Part shown: positions 38,672-47,577 of the stretch, piece by piece
How positions within the stretch are numbered: position 1 is the first letter of the stretch
How the letters are laid out: every line of letters starts with the position of its first letter
Assembly (NCBI RefSeq): GCF_017744135.1
Contig: NZ_JAGHQU010000008.1
Coordinates: 1 to 64,000 of the forward strand
DNA: 64,000 bases
Source of the DNA: Endozoicomonas sp. G2_2
Lineage (GTDB): Bacteria; Pseudomonadota; Gammaproteobacteria; Nevskiales; Salinisphaeraceae
Direction of reading: 5' to 3'
Program-made: the position numbers and the translations under genes
The notes under the pieces: generated by a model
Database searches by the model: none
Told to the model about the DNA's origin: nothing
Seen by the model: only the letters and a program-made list of their open reading frames with translations

Positions 38672-39453
38672 GTCGGCCGATGCTCGAGGTGGAGCGGCTC
38701 ACGCTGTCCGCGGGCGGCCGCACGGTCGTGGACGCCGCCGACTTTTCGCTCGCCGCGGGTGAGCACCTTGCGGTGATCGGCCCCAACGGCGCCGGCAAAT
38801 CGAGCCTGATTCATGCGTTGATCGGCGATACCCGCCCGATCGCCGGTCAGGTGCGCATTGCCGGGCAGCCTCTGGACGACTGGCCGGCGCGCGAACGAGC
38901 GTGTCGCGTGGCGCTGCTGCCGCAGGCCAGCGCGCTGAACTTTCCGTTCACGGTGGCCGAGGTGGTACGCCTCGGACGTGGCCCCCATGCCTCGGGTCGG
39001 CGTGCCGATCGCCAAATCGTGGATGAGGCCCTGGCCGCCTGCGATATCGCGCATCTGCGCGATCGGCCCTATACCCGGTTATCGGGGGGTGAGAAACAGC
39101 GCGTGCAGCTGGCGCGGGTGATGATCCAGGTCTGGCGCGAGCGCGATGCGGGCAACCGGCTGCTGCTGCTCGACGAGCCCGTGGCGGCCCTCGATCTCGG
39201 CCATCAGCGATGGGTCATGCGCCAGGTCGCCGCCCTCGCCGCGCAAGGGGTGGCGATCGTGAGCGTTCTGCACGACATCAGCCTGGCGGCACGCCATGCC
39301 GATCGCATGCTCGCCCTGCGCGATGGCATCACCATTGCGCACGGCAAGCCGACCGACGTGGTCACGGCCGAACGCATGCAGCAGCTGTTCGACACGCAGA
39401 CGCGGGTGATCACGCATCCGGATTCGGGCACCCCGGTGGTGTTGCATGGCTGA
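38668..39453 (+). CDS. btuD: ABC transporter ATP-binding protein, cobalamin/heme type
   Basis: A 261-residue ABC ATPase: Walker A GPNGAGKSS near residue 39, Q-loop LLPQASALNFPFTV near residue 83, signature RLSGGEKQRVQLARVM near residue 137, Walker B LLLLDEPVAALDL near residue 165 and switch VLHDISLAARHAD near residue 200. The Q-loop region is like HmuV heme ATPases, but its place between btuC and cobU makes corrinoid import the likely role. GTG at 38668 overlaps the btuC stop; ATG at 38680 is an alternative start. Confidence 0.9.
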   Translation: MSRPMLEVERLTLSAGGRTVVDAADFSLAAGEHLAVIGPNGAGKSSLIHALIGDTRPIAGQVRIAGQPLDDWPARERACRVALLPQASALNFPFTVAEVVRLGRGPHASGRRADRQIVDEALAACDIAHLRDRPYTRLSGGEKQRVQLARVMIQVWRERDAGNRLLLLDEPVAALDLGHQRWVMRQVAALAAQGVAIVSVLHDISLAARHADRMLALRDGITIAHGKPTDVVTAERMQQLFDTQTRVITHPDSGTPVVLHG

Positions 39454-40012
39454 TCGACCGCCGTCCGACGCCGACGACAACGCGGCCCGAACGCTGATAC
39501 TCGGCGGGGTGCGCAGCGGCAAGAGTCGATACGCGGAGACACGCGCGTTGTCGCTCGACGTGTCGCGCTGGTGCTATGTCGCGACCGCACGGGCCGGCGA
39601 TGCGGAAATGGCAGCGCGCATCCGTCACCACCGCGAACAGCGCGACCCGCGTTGGCAGACGGTGGAGGCACCGCTCGGCCTCGGCGCCTGCCTGCGCCGG
39701 CTGGACGCGCCCCACACCTGCATTCTCGTGGATTGTCTTACCCTGTGGCTGAGCAACTGCCTCGCCGACGAGGCCGATGCCGGGCGCTGGGCGGCGGAAC
39801 GGGAGGCGCTGCTCGCCGCCGTGGCAGACAGCCGCGCGCGCCTTGTCTTCGTGTCCAACGAAGTGGGTTCCGGCATCGTGCCGTTGGGCGCGCTGTCGCG
39901 GCGTTTTGCCGACGAGGCGGGGCGCTTGCACCAGGCGCTTGCCGCCCACTGCGACACGGTGACGCTGGTGGTGGCCGGCCTGCCCTTGACCCTCAAGGAG
40001 TCCGATACATGA
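39446..40012 (+). CDS. cobU: Adenosylcobinamide kinase / adenosylcobinamide-phosphate guanylyltransferase
   Basis: A 188-residue bifunctional enzyme that phosphorylates adenosylcobinamide and then links GMP to it. The P-loop is GGVRSGKSRYAE near residue 20, the guanylylated histidine lies in RIRHHREQRD near residue 58, and VDCLTLWLSN near residue 98 and SNEVGSGIVP near residue 137 complete the family pattern. It overlaps btuD by 8 nt, and its TGA overlaps the cobT ATG. The kinase activity on cobinamide would compete with CbiZ for the same substrate. Confidence 0.95.
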   Translation: MADRPPSDADDNAARTLILGGVRSGKSRYAETRALSLDVSRWCYVATARAGDAEMAARIRHHREQRDPRWQTVEAPLGLGACLRRLDAPHTCILVDCLTLWLSNCLADEADAGRWAAEREALLAAVADSRARLVFVSNEVGSGIVPLGALSRRFADEAGRLHQALAAHCDTVTLVVAGLPLTLKESDT

Positions 40013-41073
40013 ATGCCTGGTGGCAACAGCCGGTGGCAATGATCGATACGGCCGCCATGGCCGCCGCGCAGGCACGCCAGGCGGTGCTGACCAAGCCGCC
40101 CGGCGCGCTCGGCCGGCTGGAAACCGTCGCCGAGACGTTCGCCGGCTGGCAGGGGCGCGCCGTGCCCGCGCTCGATCGGGTGGATATCGCGGTGTTCGCG
40201 GCCGATCACGGGGTCACGGCACGCGGCGTATCCGCCTTCGATCAGGCGGTCACCGGGCAGATGATCGCCAATTTCGCCGCCGGGGGCGCCGCCATCTGCG
40301 TGCTCGCCCGGCGCCATGGCGCGCGGCTTGCGGTCGTCGATGTCGGCGCCGTCGCGCCACCCGCGGGCGTCGCCGGCGTGATCGACGCGCGTATCGCGCC
40401 GGGCACGGCCGATTTCACCGAAACGGCCGCGATGTCCGCCGGCCAGCTCGATCGCGCGCTGCAGGTCGGGCGCGAACGCGTTTCCGCGTCGGCGGATCTG
40501 TTCATCGGTGGTGAAATGGGTATCGGCAATACCACGAGTGCCGCCGCGGTATTCGCAGCGCTTACCGGCCGGGCCCCGGCCGAGGTCGTCGGTCGGGGTG
40601 CCGGGGTCGACGCGGCCGGGCTGGCACGCAAGCAGGCCGTGGTAGCCGCCGGTCTGGAACGCCACCGCGCGCGCTGGGCCCACATGCAGGGTGCGCGGCG
40701 GGCGCAGGCGGTGCTGCGCTGTGTCGGCGGCTTCGAGATCGCCGCCCTGGCCGGCAGTTTCGTCGCCGCGGCCCAGGCCGGTGTGCCGGTGCTCGTCGAT
40801 GGATTCATCGCCGGCGTGGCCGCGCTGTGCGCGCGCGAGATCGCCCCGGATTGCCGGCATTGGCAGATTTTCGGCCATCGTTCGGCGGAGATCGGGCACA
40901 CCCGGCTTCTGGACACGCTCGCGGCGCGGCCGCTGCTCGATCTCGACATGCGGCTCGGCGAGGGCAGCGGCGCGGCGTTAGCGCTCGGCGTGATCGGCGA
41001 CGCCCTGGCGCTGCACGCCGAGATGGCCACGTTCGACGAAGCCGGCGTTGCCGCCTCCGACGCCGATGGCTGA
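40009..41073 (+). CDS. cobT: Nicotinate-nucleotide-dimethylbenzimidazole phosphoribosyltransferase
   Basis: A 354-residue enzyme that makes alpha-ribazole phosphate, the lower-ligand nucleotide of cobalamin. Family marks are TKPPGALGRLE near residue 28, VFAADHGVTARGVSAF near residue 62, GGEMGIGNTTSAAAV near residue 167 and the catalytic glutamate in DMRLGEGSGAALAL near residue 318. ATG at 40009 overlaps the cobU stop (ATGA). The lower-ligand base itself must come from elsewhere; no bluB or bza gene lies in the window. Confidence 0.96.
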   Translation: MNAWWQQPVAMIDTAAMAAAQARQAVLTKPPGALGRLETVAETFAGWQGRAVPALDRVDIAVFAADHGVTARGVSAFDQAVTGQMIANFAAGGAAICVLARRHGARLAVVDVGAVAPPAGVAGVIDARIAPGTADFTETAAMSAGQLDRALQVGRERVSASADLFIGGEMGIGNTTSAAAVFAALTGRAPAEVVGRGAGVDAAGLARKQAVVAAGLERHRARWAHMQGARRAQAVLRCVGGFEIAALAGSFVAAAQAGVPVLVDGFIAGVAALCAREIAPDCRHWQIFGHRSAEIGHTRLLDTLAARPLLDLDMRLGEGSGAALALGVIGDALALHAEMATFDEAGVAASDADG

Positions 41074-41689
41074 GACGATCGCCACCACCATCGATCTGTT
41101 GCGCCACGGCGAATGCGAGGGCGGCGCGATCTTTCGCGGCCACCTGGACGTGGCACTCGCCGAGGCCGGTCTCGCGCGCATGCAGGCCTGCGCGGGCACC
41201 CAGCGCGGCTGGCAGCGCATCCTCGCCTCGCCGCTGCGCCGTTGCCGGTTCTTCGCCGAGTGGCTGGCGGCCGAGCGGGGCCTGCCGCTGACCCTCGACG
41301 ACCGCCTGCGCGAGATCGATTTCGGGCGCTGGGAAGGCCGTGAGACCGCTGCCGTGTGGGCCGAGGAGGCCGAAGCCGCCCAGGCCTGGTTCGACGATCC
41401 CGAGGGCCATGGCCCGCCCGGCGGCGAGACCCTGGCCGCGCTGCGCGAGCGCGCACGCGCGGCTTTCGACGAGGCGGTACGGACCCATGCCGGCAGCCAT
41501 GTGGTGCTGGTCACCCACGGCGGCTGGATACGGGCATTGCTGGCCGATCTGCTGGCCATGCCCGCTGCGGCCATGCATCGTCTGGACGTGCCCTATGCCT
41601 GTCTGAGCCGTCTGCGCGTGGTTCGCGATGGCCGGCGTAGCTTGTGTCAGCTCGTCGCCCACAATATCGATGCGGGTGCGAGCCGATGA
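41066..41689 (+). CDS. cobC: Alpha-ribazole phosphatase (histidine phosphatase)
   Basis: A 207-residue histidine-phosphatase-fold protein. The catalytic RHG is in IDLLRHGECEGG near residue 11, LASPLRRCRFFAEWLA near residue 54 and VVLVTHGGWIRALL near residue 153 supply the second arginine and histidine. In this operon the role is removal of the phosphate from alpha-ribazole phosphate or from cobalamin phosphate. ATG 41066 overlaps cobT by 8 nt and the stop overlaps the cobS ATG. Confidence 0.9.
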   Translation: MAETIATTIDLLRHGECEGGAIFRGHLDVALAEAGLARMQACAGTQRGWQRILASPLRRCRFFAEWLAAERGLPLTLDDRLREIDFGRWEGRETAAVWAEEAEAAQAWFDDPEGHGPPGGETLAALRERARAAFDEAVRTHAGSHVVLVTHGGWIRALLADLLAMPAAAMHRLDVPYACLSRLRVVRDGRRSLCQLVAHNIDAGASR

Positions 41690-42510
41690 TCCCGCGGCTG
41701 ATCGCTTTCGTCCGGCCCCTGGGGCTTGCGCTCGCGCTGCTGACGACACTTCCGGTGGGACGCTGGGTGGCCTCGCCTGTTTCGCCTGCCGATCCGGGGC
41801 GTTCGGTGCTGTGGTACCCGGTGGTGGGGCTGTTGATCGGCATGCTGCTCGCGAGCCTCGCGTGGCTGTTGTCTGGCGTGGATGCGCCTCTGGGCGCGGC
41901 GCTGGTGGTGGTGCTCTGGGTGGTATTGACCGGCGCGCTGCATCTCGACGGTCTCGCCGATTGCGTGGATGCCTGGTTTGCCGGCCACGGCCGCGATGCG
42001 GCGGCACGCACTCTGGCCGTGATGAAGGACCCGGCCGCCGGGCCGATGGCGGTGGTCGCGCTGTTGCTCGTGCTTGGTCTCAAGGGCGCAGCGATCGCGG
42101 CGATCTGGCCCGCGCTGTCGTCCTCGCCCGGATCCGGATTCTGGTGGCCGCCGCCGCTCGTTGGGCTGCTCGCGGTGGTGCCGGTACTCGCCCGAGTGGC
42201 AGCGATGCTGTTCATGGCGACCACCGCCTATCGGCGCGCCCAGGGCCTGGCCAGTGCGCTCGACGCCCAGTTGCCGCGGGCGGCCGCCTGGCTCGTTGCG
42301 GGCGGGGGCGTCGCGTTCGTGCTGGTGTGCGCGGGCCTTGCCGCCGGCGTGATCATGGCGCTCGGCGCGTTGTTCGTGAGCCTGGGCTGGCGGGCGCTCT
42401 GGCAACGCCGTATCGGTGGCTACACCGGCGACGTGGTCGGCGGGCTCATCGAACTCGTGGAGGTCGCGGTCTTGGTGATCGCGGCGTTGTGGGCCACCCC
42501 ATGGGTCTGA
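41686..42510 (+). CDS. cobS: Cobalamin synthase (adenosylcobinamide-GDP ribazoletransferase)
   Basis: A 274-residue inner-membrane enzyme that joins alpha-ribazole to adenosylcobinamide-GDP, the last assembly step. About six hydrophobic segments are visible. The metal-binding signature LTGALHLDGLADCVDAWFAG lies near residue 80, followed by MKDPAAGPM near residue 114 and the C-terminal RRIGGYTGDVVGGLIELVEV near residue 240. ATG at 41686 overlaps the cobC stop; it overlaps cbiB by 10 nt. Confidence 0.95.
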   Translation: MIPRLIAFVRPLGLALALLTTLPVGRWVASPVSPADPGRSVLWYPVVGLLIGMLLASLAWLLSGVDAPLGAALVVVLWVVLTGALHLDGLADCVDAWFAGHGRDAAARTLAVMKDPAAGPMAVVALLLVLGLKGAAIAAIWPALSSSPGSGFWWPPPLVGLLAVVPVLARVAAMLFMATTAYRRAQGLASALDAQLPRAAAWLVAGGGVAFVLVCAGLAAGVIMALGALFVSLGWRALWQRRIGGYTGDVVGGLIELVEVAVLVIAALWATPWV

Positions 42511-43427
42511 CCGCCGCCCTGATTGCCGGCATCCTGCTCGACGCGCTGTGCGGCGAACCGCGACGTGCGCATCCACTGGTCGCTTTCGGTCGGCTCGCGG
42601 ATGCGCTGGACCGGCGCCTGCCGCGGCGGCGGAGTGCCGGCTTGCTGGCCCTGCTCGTGCTTGTGGCGGGGCCGGCCGCATTGGCCGGCGGGTTGTTGTC
42701 GCCGCTGCCGACGCCGGCCGGCTGGGTCGCGGCGGCGTTGCTGCTCTGGCTGTGCATCGCCTGGCACAGCCTCAAGGATCATGCGCGCGCGGTGGTCGTT
42801 GCCCTGCGAGGGCACGATCTCGTCGGGGCGCGTCGCGCGGTGGCTCGCCTGGTCAGCCGCGAGACGGACACCATGGCGGCGCCGGCGATCCGCTGCGCGG
42901 TGCTCGAATCGCTGCTGGAAAACGCCAGCGACGGCGTGCATGTCACGCTGTTCTGGTTTGCCGCGGGCGGACTGGTGGCCGGGCCGGCCGGCGCCAGCGT
43001 ATGCGTTGTGGCGCATCGTGTCATCAATACGCTGGATGCCATGTGGGGCTATCGCACACCGACCCATGTGCGTTTCGGCTGGGCTGCGGCACGGGCCGAC
43101 GATCTGGCCAATGCCCCGGGTGCACGGCTGGCCGCCCTGTCCCTGGCACTCATGGGCGACCGTCGCGCGGGCCTGCGCTGCTGGCGCGATCAGGCCGCGG
43201 CGCTGGCCAGCCCCAACGCCGGCCCGGTGATGTGCGCCGGCGCCGGTGCGCTGGGTATACGGCTGGGCGGCGGGGCGCGCTACCACGGCGCGTATCGCGA
43301 GCGCCCGGTTTTCGGTTGTGGGCGCCCGCCCGACGATGCGGATATCGAACGCGCGATCACGCTGATTGGCCGCACGCTATGGCTGTGGGTGGCCGTGATC
43401 GCGCTGGTGGACTGGACATGGCACTGA
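42501..43427 (+). CDS. cbiB: Adenosylcobinamide-phosphate synthase
   Basis: A 308-residue inner-membrane enzyme that attaches aminopropanol phosphate to adenosylcobyric acid. The family start is GEPRRAHPLVAFGRL near residue 14, with SRETDTMAAPAIRCAVLESL near residue 121, ENASDGVHVTLFW near residue 140 and MWGYRTPTHVRFGWAAARADD near residue 182. ATG at 42501 lies inside the end of cobS, and its own last 10 nt lie inside cobD. It would use both newly made cobyric acid and the product of CbiZ. Confidence 0.95.
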   Translation: MGLTAALIAGILLDALCGEPRRAHPLVAFGRLADALDRRLPRRRSAGLLALLVLVAGPAALAGGLLSPLPTPAGWVAAALLLWLCIAWHSLKDHARAVVVALRGHDLVGARRAVARLVSRETDTMAAPAIRCAVLESLLENASDGVHVTLFWFAAGGLVAGPAGASVCVVAHRVINTLDAMWGYRTPTHVRFGWAAARADDLANAPGARLAALSLALMGDRRAGLRCWRDQAAALASPNAGPVMCAGAGALGIRLGGGARYHGAYRERPVFGCGRPPDDADIERAITLIGRTLWLWVAVIALVDWTWH

Positions 43428-44467
43428 CACACGGCGGCCAACTCGGCGAAGCCAGTCGGCGTTACCACATCCCCGCGGGGGACTGGCTCGATCTGTCCAC
43501 CGGCATCGCGCCCTGGCCGTACCCGGTGCCCGAGGTGCCGGCGCGGGTATGGGCACGATTGCCCGAGGCCGACGACGGCCTGCTAGAGGCCGCGGCCGCT
43601 TACTATCGTGCGCCCGTAGCGGCCGTCACGGCCCTGCCGGGCAGTCAGTTCGCCATTCGCGAGTTGCCGCGCGCGATCGCGTCGCTCACTGGCCGCGCGC
43701 GGGTTGGCGTGCCCGCCGTCGGCTATGCCGAACATGCGCGCGCCTGGCAGGCCGCCGGCCACGAAATCGTGTTCTATGCAGACCTCGCGGCGCTGGGCAG
43801 GCAAGCGTCGGCGCTCGATCACGCGGTGGTGATCAGCCCCAACAACCCGACCGGGGAGTCGGCCGATACCGCCACGTTGAACACGCTGGCCCACGAGCTG
43901 GGCCAGCGCGACGGGCTGCTGGTGCTCGATGCGGCGTTTGCCGACTGCTATGGCGACCTGGATATTTCCGTATTGCCGGACAACGTCGTCGTGCTGCGGT
44001 CGGTCGGCAAGTTCTTCGGTCTGGCCGGGCTGCGGCTGGGGTTCATGATCGGCACCGGCGATGCGGTCGCGACGATACGGGATCAGCTGGCGCCCTGGGG
44101 CGTGAGCCATCCGGCGCGCTGGATCGGTCGTCGCGCACTGGTCGATGGCGACTGGCAGGCGGCACAGCGACAGCGTATTGCCGAAAGCGTGCACCGCCTC
44201 GCCGCACTGCTGAGAACCCGCTTCGCGCCCGCGGACATTGTCAGCGCCGGTCTGTTTGCCAGCGTGTTCTTCGACCGTGCGGGCCATGCGTCGACCGTGC
44301 ACGAGGCGCTGGCCGCACAGGCCGTGCTGGCCCGACTCGGCGACAACGGGCGCTGGCTGCGTTTCGGTCTGCCGGCCGATGCGAGTGCCCGCGCGCGGCT
44401 GGCGGCCGCACTGGGCGTGGGCATACCCGCTCGCGCCGGATTCCACGACGATGGAGCCGATCGATGA
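43418..44467 (+). CDS. cobD: Threonine-phosphate decarboxylase
   Basis: A 349-residue PLP enzyme of the histidinol-phosphate aminotransferase fold; it makes aminopropanol phosphate from threonine phosphate for CbiB. Typical parts are LTHGGQLGEASRRYHIP at the start, LDLSTGIAPWPYP near residue 24, SPNNPTGES near residue 145, DAAFADCYG near residue 171 and the PLP lysine in RSVGKFFGLAGLRLGF near residue 194. ATG at 43418 overlaps cbiB by 10 nt; the stop overlaps the btuF ATG. Confidence 0.93.
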   Translation: MALTHGGQLGEASRRYHIPAGDWLDLSTGIAPWPYPVPEVPARVWARLPEADDGLLEAAAAYYRAPVAAVTALPGSQFAIRELPRAIASLTGRARVGVPAVGYAEHARAWQAAGHEIVFYADLAALGRQASALDHAVVISPNNPTGESADTATLNTLAHELGQRDGLLVLDAAFADCYGDLDISVLPDNVVVLRSVGKFFGLAGLRLGFMIGTGDAVATIRDQLAPWGVSHPARWIGRRALVDGDWQAAQRQRIAESVHRLAALLRTRFAPADIVSAGLFASVFFDRAGHASTVHEALAAQAVLARLGDNGRWLRFGLPADASARARLAAALGVGIPARAGFHDDGADR

Positions 44468-45396
44468 AGCAGACGAGCACGGGTGCAGTCGGCTCGCGGC
44501 GCCGCGCGGTTATTTCGGCCGCGATGATGATGATCGGTGTGGCCGCGTGGGCCGCGAGCGCAGCGGCTGCGGTCCAGGTGACCGATTTTCGCGGCGAAAC
44601 CGTCCGGCTCGAGGCGCCCGCGCGACGGATCGTCGCGCTTGCCCCGCATCTGGTGGAAAATCTCTATACCGCAGGGCTCGGTGATCGAATCGTCGGCGCG
44701 GTCTCGCACAGCGACTACCCGCCGGCGGCGCGCGCCATTCCGGAGGTGGGCGGGTATACCAACATCAGCCTCGAGGCGGTGGTCGCGCGCAACCCCGATC
44801 TGGTGGTTGCCTGGGCGTCCGGTCAGGGCGGCGATCCGGCCACGCTCGCGCGCTTCGAGGCGTTCGGGATTCCGGTCTATGTGGATCGGCCACGCCGCCT
44901 CGCGGATATCGGTCGCGCGATCACCGATTTCGGCGTGCTGGGCGGGACAAGCGAAACCGCCGATGCCGCCGCCAGCCGTTTCGATCGGCGCCTGAACGCG
45001 CTGCGTTCGCGGTACGGCACGCGGGCCCCGGTGAGCGTGTTCTATCAGGTCTGGAACGATCCGCTGCAAACGCTCGCCGGGGAGCAGTTCGTGGGTCAGG
45101 TGATCCGTCTTTGTGGCGGGCGCAATATCTTCGCGGACGCGGTGTCGCTGGCGCCCAAGGTGGGGATCGAATCCGTGCTCGAGCGTGATCCGCAGGCGAT
45201 CGTGGCCAGCGGCATGGGCGACGAGCGGCCGGACTGGCTGGATGACTGGCGCGACTGGCCCGGCCTGCAGGCCGTCGCGCACGAGCATCTGTTCTTCGTC
45301 GCACCGGACATCATCCAGCGGGCGACCGTGCGGGTGCTCGCGGGGGCGACCACGCTGTGCCGGCAACTCGAAAGCGTACGCCGCGACGCCGACTGA
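44464..45396 (+). CDS. btuF: Cobalamin-binding periplasmic protein
   Basis: A 310-residue binding protein of the BtuF/FepB type. A signal peptide covers residues 1-36 (ISAAMMMIGVAAWAASAAAA), then VTDFRGETVRLEAPARRIVALAPHLVENLYTAG and GYTNISLEAVVARNPDLVVAW match the family. It would hand corrinoids to the BtuCD importer encoded six genes earlier. It ends the block; the stop at 45396 is followed by an AT-rich gap. ATG at 44464 overlaps the cobD stop. Confidence 0.9.
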   Translation: MKQTSTGAVGSRRRAVISAAMMMIGVAAWAASAAAAVQVTDFRGETVRLEAPARRIVALAPHLVENLYTAGLGDRIVGAVSHSDYPPAARAIPEVGGYTNISLEAVVARNPDLVVAWASGQGGDPATLARFEAFGIPVYVDRPRRLADIGRAITDFGVLGGTSETADAAASRFDRRLNALRSRYGTRAPVSVFYQVWNDPLQTLAGEQFVGQVIRLCGGRNIFADAVSLAPKVGIESVLERDPQAIVASGMGDERPDWLDDWRDWPGLQAVAHEHLFFVAPDIIQRATVRVLAGATTLCRQLESVRRDAD

Positions 45397-45675
45397 TCCG
45401 CAGGCGTCAATCAAAGCTGTCGATAGGCGCGTTGTCGCGCGCGCGGCGTTAAATAAACGTTAATAAAATGCACGCATCATGCAATGAATAAAGAAGATAT
45501 CCCTAAGCCCGTTTCTTCTTTGTTTTATAAAAAATATTGCTTAACAAGTGTTTATAAACAATCTGATTGAATAGTCGTGATAGGTGCAGAAACCGGAAAA
45601 TCACGATGAAAAATATTCAGGTCGGCCGCCGCGCGATCACGTAGGCTCGGGCGGGTTTTTTCTATCGTCAGTATC
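45397..45675. other. AT-rich intergenic island after the B12 operon
   Basis: The 279-bp gap differs sharply in composition from its neighbours: 45447-45600 is AT-rich. It holds a perfect 12-bp palindrome tgtttataaaca at 45549-45560, a 28-codon open frame at 45484-45570 (MNKEDIPKPVSSLFYKKYCL at its start) without a ribosome site, and a 12-codon frame at 45606-45644 followed by ggctcgggcgggtttttt, which looks like a terminator half. It may hold the end of the B12 transcript and the promoter of the methyltransferase gene. I call none of these small frames as genes. Confidence 0.5.
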
Positions 45676-46329
45676 GTGCGACAAGCCAACTCCACTCGCC
45701 CTTTCCAGCATGCCGGTGCCGGCCGTGATTATGCGCAACGTCGCTACCGCGGCTTCTTCCAGCGACTCGTCGCGTGGCGTGAACAGCGTCTCGCAGCGCG
45801 GCTTCTGGCGCATCCCCACGCGGGCTGCAACGGCCATATCGTGGACCTGCCCTGCGGTTACGGGCGCTTCTATCCGCTGCTCAAGCAGATGAATCTCAAG
45901 GTCAGTGCGATGGACCAGTCGCAAGCCATGGTGGATATCTATCGCGAGCACGCGGATTTTACCGCCGTCGATCACGCCGAGCGGGCCGACGTGCTCGAGC
46001 CGTTGCCGGCACGTGCGAGTGCGGCCACGCGGGCCCTGTGCGTACGCCTGTTCCAGCATCTGCACCACCCGGAACTGCGCATTCAGGCCCTGCGTACCCT
46101 GGGCGCGAACCGGCGTCAGATCGTGATGACCTATTACGACGACGGCTCGCTGCACTACTGGAGCAAGCGCCTGCTGATGCGCCTCAAGGGCAAGAAGGTC
46201 CGCGTGAAGATGATCCCGCGGCGCGATTTCGAGTCCGAGGTGGCCCAGGCCGGCCTGCGCATCGTCAAGCGCATCAAGCTGTTCCCCGGCGTGCATGCCC
46301 AGACCTGGGTGCTGCTCGCGCCCGCCTGA
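45676..46329 (+). CDS. Class I SAM-dependent methyltransferase
   Basis: A 217-residue methyltransferase: motif I HIVDLPCGYGRFYPLLKQ near residue 54, motif II VSAMDQSQAMVDIYRE, and a VRLFQHLHHPELRIQAL motif where the family often carries an acidic post-I strand. The C-terminal part is rich in lysine (LLMRLKGKKVRVKMIPRRDF) and may bind a nucleic acid or lipid phosphate. Start GTG at 45676 has no strong ribosome site. It is convergent with the MFS gene. Substrate unknown. Confidence 0.75.
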   Translation: MRQANSTRPFQHAGAGRDYAQRRYRGFFQRLVAWREQRLAARLLAHPHAGCNGHIVDLPCGYGRFYPLLKQMNLKVSAMDQSQAMVDIYREHADFTAVDHAERADVLEPLPARASAATRALCVRLFQHLHHPELRIQALRTLGANRRQIVMTYYDDGSLHYWSKRLLMRLKGKKVRVKMIPRRDFESEVAQAGLRIVKRIKLFPGVHAQTWVLLAPA

Positions 46330-46347
46330 CCCCTGCGACTTGCGCGG

Positions 46348-47577
46348 CTAGGCGGTGGTGACGGGCCTCGCCTCGGCCGCCACGATCGGCGTGTCGCGGA
46401 TCGGCCAGTGCAGCGCGGCGGCGACCAGGGCCAGCACGATGGACGCGATCCAGCTCTGGTCGTAGCTGCCGGTCAGCGTATAGGACCAGCCCGCGGCCCA
46501 GGCGCCGAAGAAGCTGCCGAACTGGTGGCTCATGAACACCACGCCGAACAGCAGCGATAGATGCCGCATGCCGAAAATCTGACCGACGAGGCCGCTGGTC
46601 AGCGGCACCGTGCCGAGCCAGAGAAAGCCGATGGCCGCGCTGAACACAAGCGCACTGGTGGCGCTCAGCGGCAGTGCCACGAACAGGGTGATCACGCCGG
46701 CACGCGCGAGATATAGCCAGGTGAGCACGTGCTTCTTGCGGTAGCGGCCCGCGCAGAAGCCGAAATAGTACGAGCCGAAGATGTTGAACAGCCCGATGAG
46801 CGCCAGTGAGGCGGCGCCGATCGTGGCGTCGAGGCCGCCATCGCCGAGATAGGCCGGCAGGTGTGTCGACAGAAAGGTGATGTGAAAACCGCAGACGAAA
46901 AAGCCGGCGTTCAGCAGTAGAAACCCCGAGTGGCGAGAAGCCTGTCGCAGGGCCTGCCACGAGCCGGTATCCGTACCGTCTGCCAGGGCCTCGCGCGGCG
47001 CGCGCCCGGTCACGCCACGCGCGAGCGCGACGATCAAGAGCATGAGCCCGGCCAGTACGAGCAGGGTCTCGCGCCAGCCGGCCAGGTCGATCACTTCCTG
47101 CGTAAACGGCACGACCAGGAACTGGCCGACCGAGCCGCCGGCGGTCACGATGCCGAAGGCGCGTCCGCGCTGGTCGGCGTTGACCACCCGGCCGATCGCG
47201 CCGAGCACGACCACGAACGTCGTGCCCGCGAGCGCCAGCCCCACCAGCACGCCCAGGCTGGCGTTAATGCCGAGCGCGCTGCCCACGGTAGCCGCCAGCG
47301 CCAGGCCGCCGGCATAGAGCAGCGCGCCGACAGCGATCACCCGGCCGGCGCCGTGGCGGTCCGCGGCGGCGCCGACCGAAGGCTGGACCAGCCCGAACAG
47401 CAGGCTCTGAATCGCGATGGCGAGGCCGAAACTTTCCCGGTCGATGGCGATGTCGCCCGACATCGGCAGCAGGAACAGCCCGAACGCCTGGCGGGCGCCC
47501 ATCGACAGCGTAACGATGGCCGCGCCGCAGGCCACCATGACCCAGGGCGACATGCGCCGGGTGTCAGATGTCTTCAT
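46348..47577 (-). CDS. MFS transporter
   Basis: A 409-residue inner-membrane major-facilitator protein with twelve hydrophobic segments. It starts MSPWVMVACGAAIVTLSMGARQAFGLFLLPM, close to the oxalate/formate-like and monocarboxylate subgroup, and has AAADRHGAGRVIAVGAL in loop 2-3 near residue 70. Substrate unknown. Its ATG lies inside the 3' end of a marR-type gene that has been interrupted by a stop codon, so it was presumably controlled by that regulator. Confidence 0.88.
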   Translation of the reverse strand: MKTSDTRRMSPWVMVACGAAIVTLSMGARQAFGLFLLPMSGDIAIDRESFGLAIAIQSLLFGLVQPSVGAAADRHGAGRVIAVGALLYAGGLALAATVGSALGINASLGVLVGLALAGTTFVVVLGAIGRVVNADQRGRAFGIVTAGGSVGQFLVVPFTQEVIDLAGWRETLLVLAGLMLLIVALARGVTGRAPREALADGTDTGSWQALRQASRHSGFLLLNAGFFVCGFHITFLSTHLPAYLGDGGLDATIGAASLALIGLFNIFGSYYFGFCAGRYRKKHVLTWLYLARAGVITLFVALPLSATSALVFSAAIGFLWLGTVPLTSGLVGQIFGMRHLSLLFGVVFMSHQFGSFFGAWAAGWSYTLTGSYDQSWIASIVLALVAAALHWPIRDTPIVAAEARPVTTA

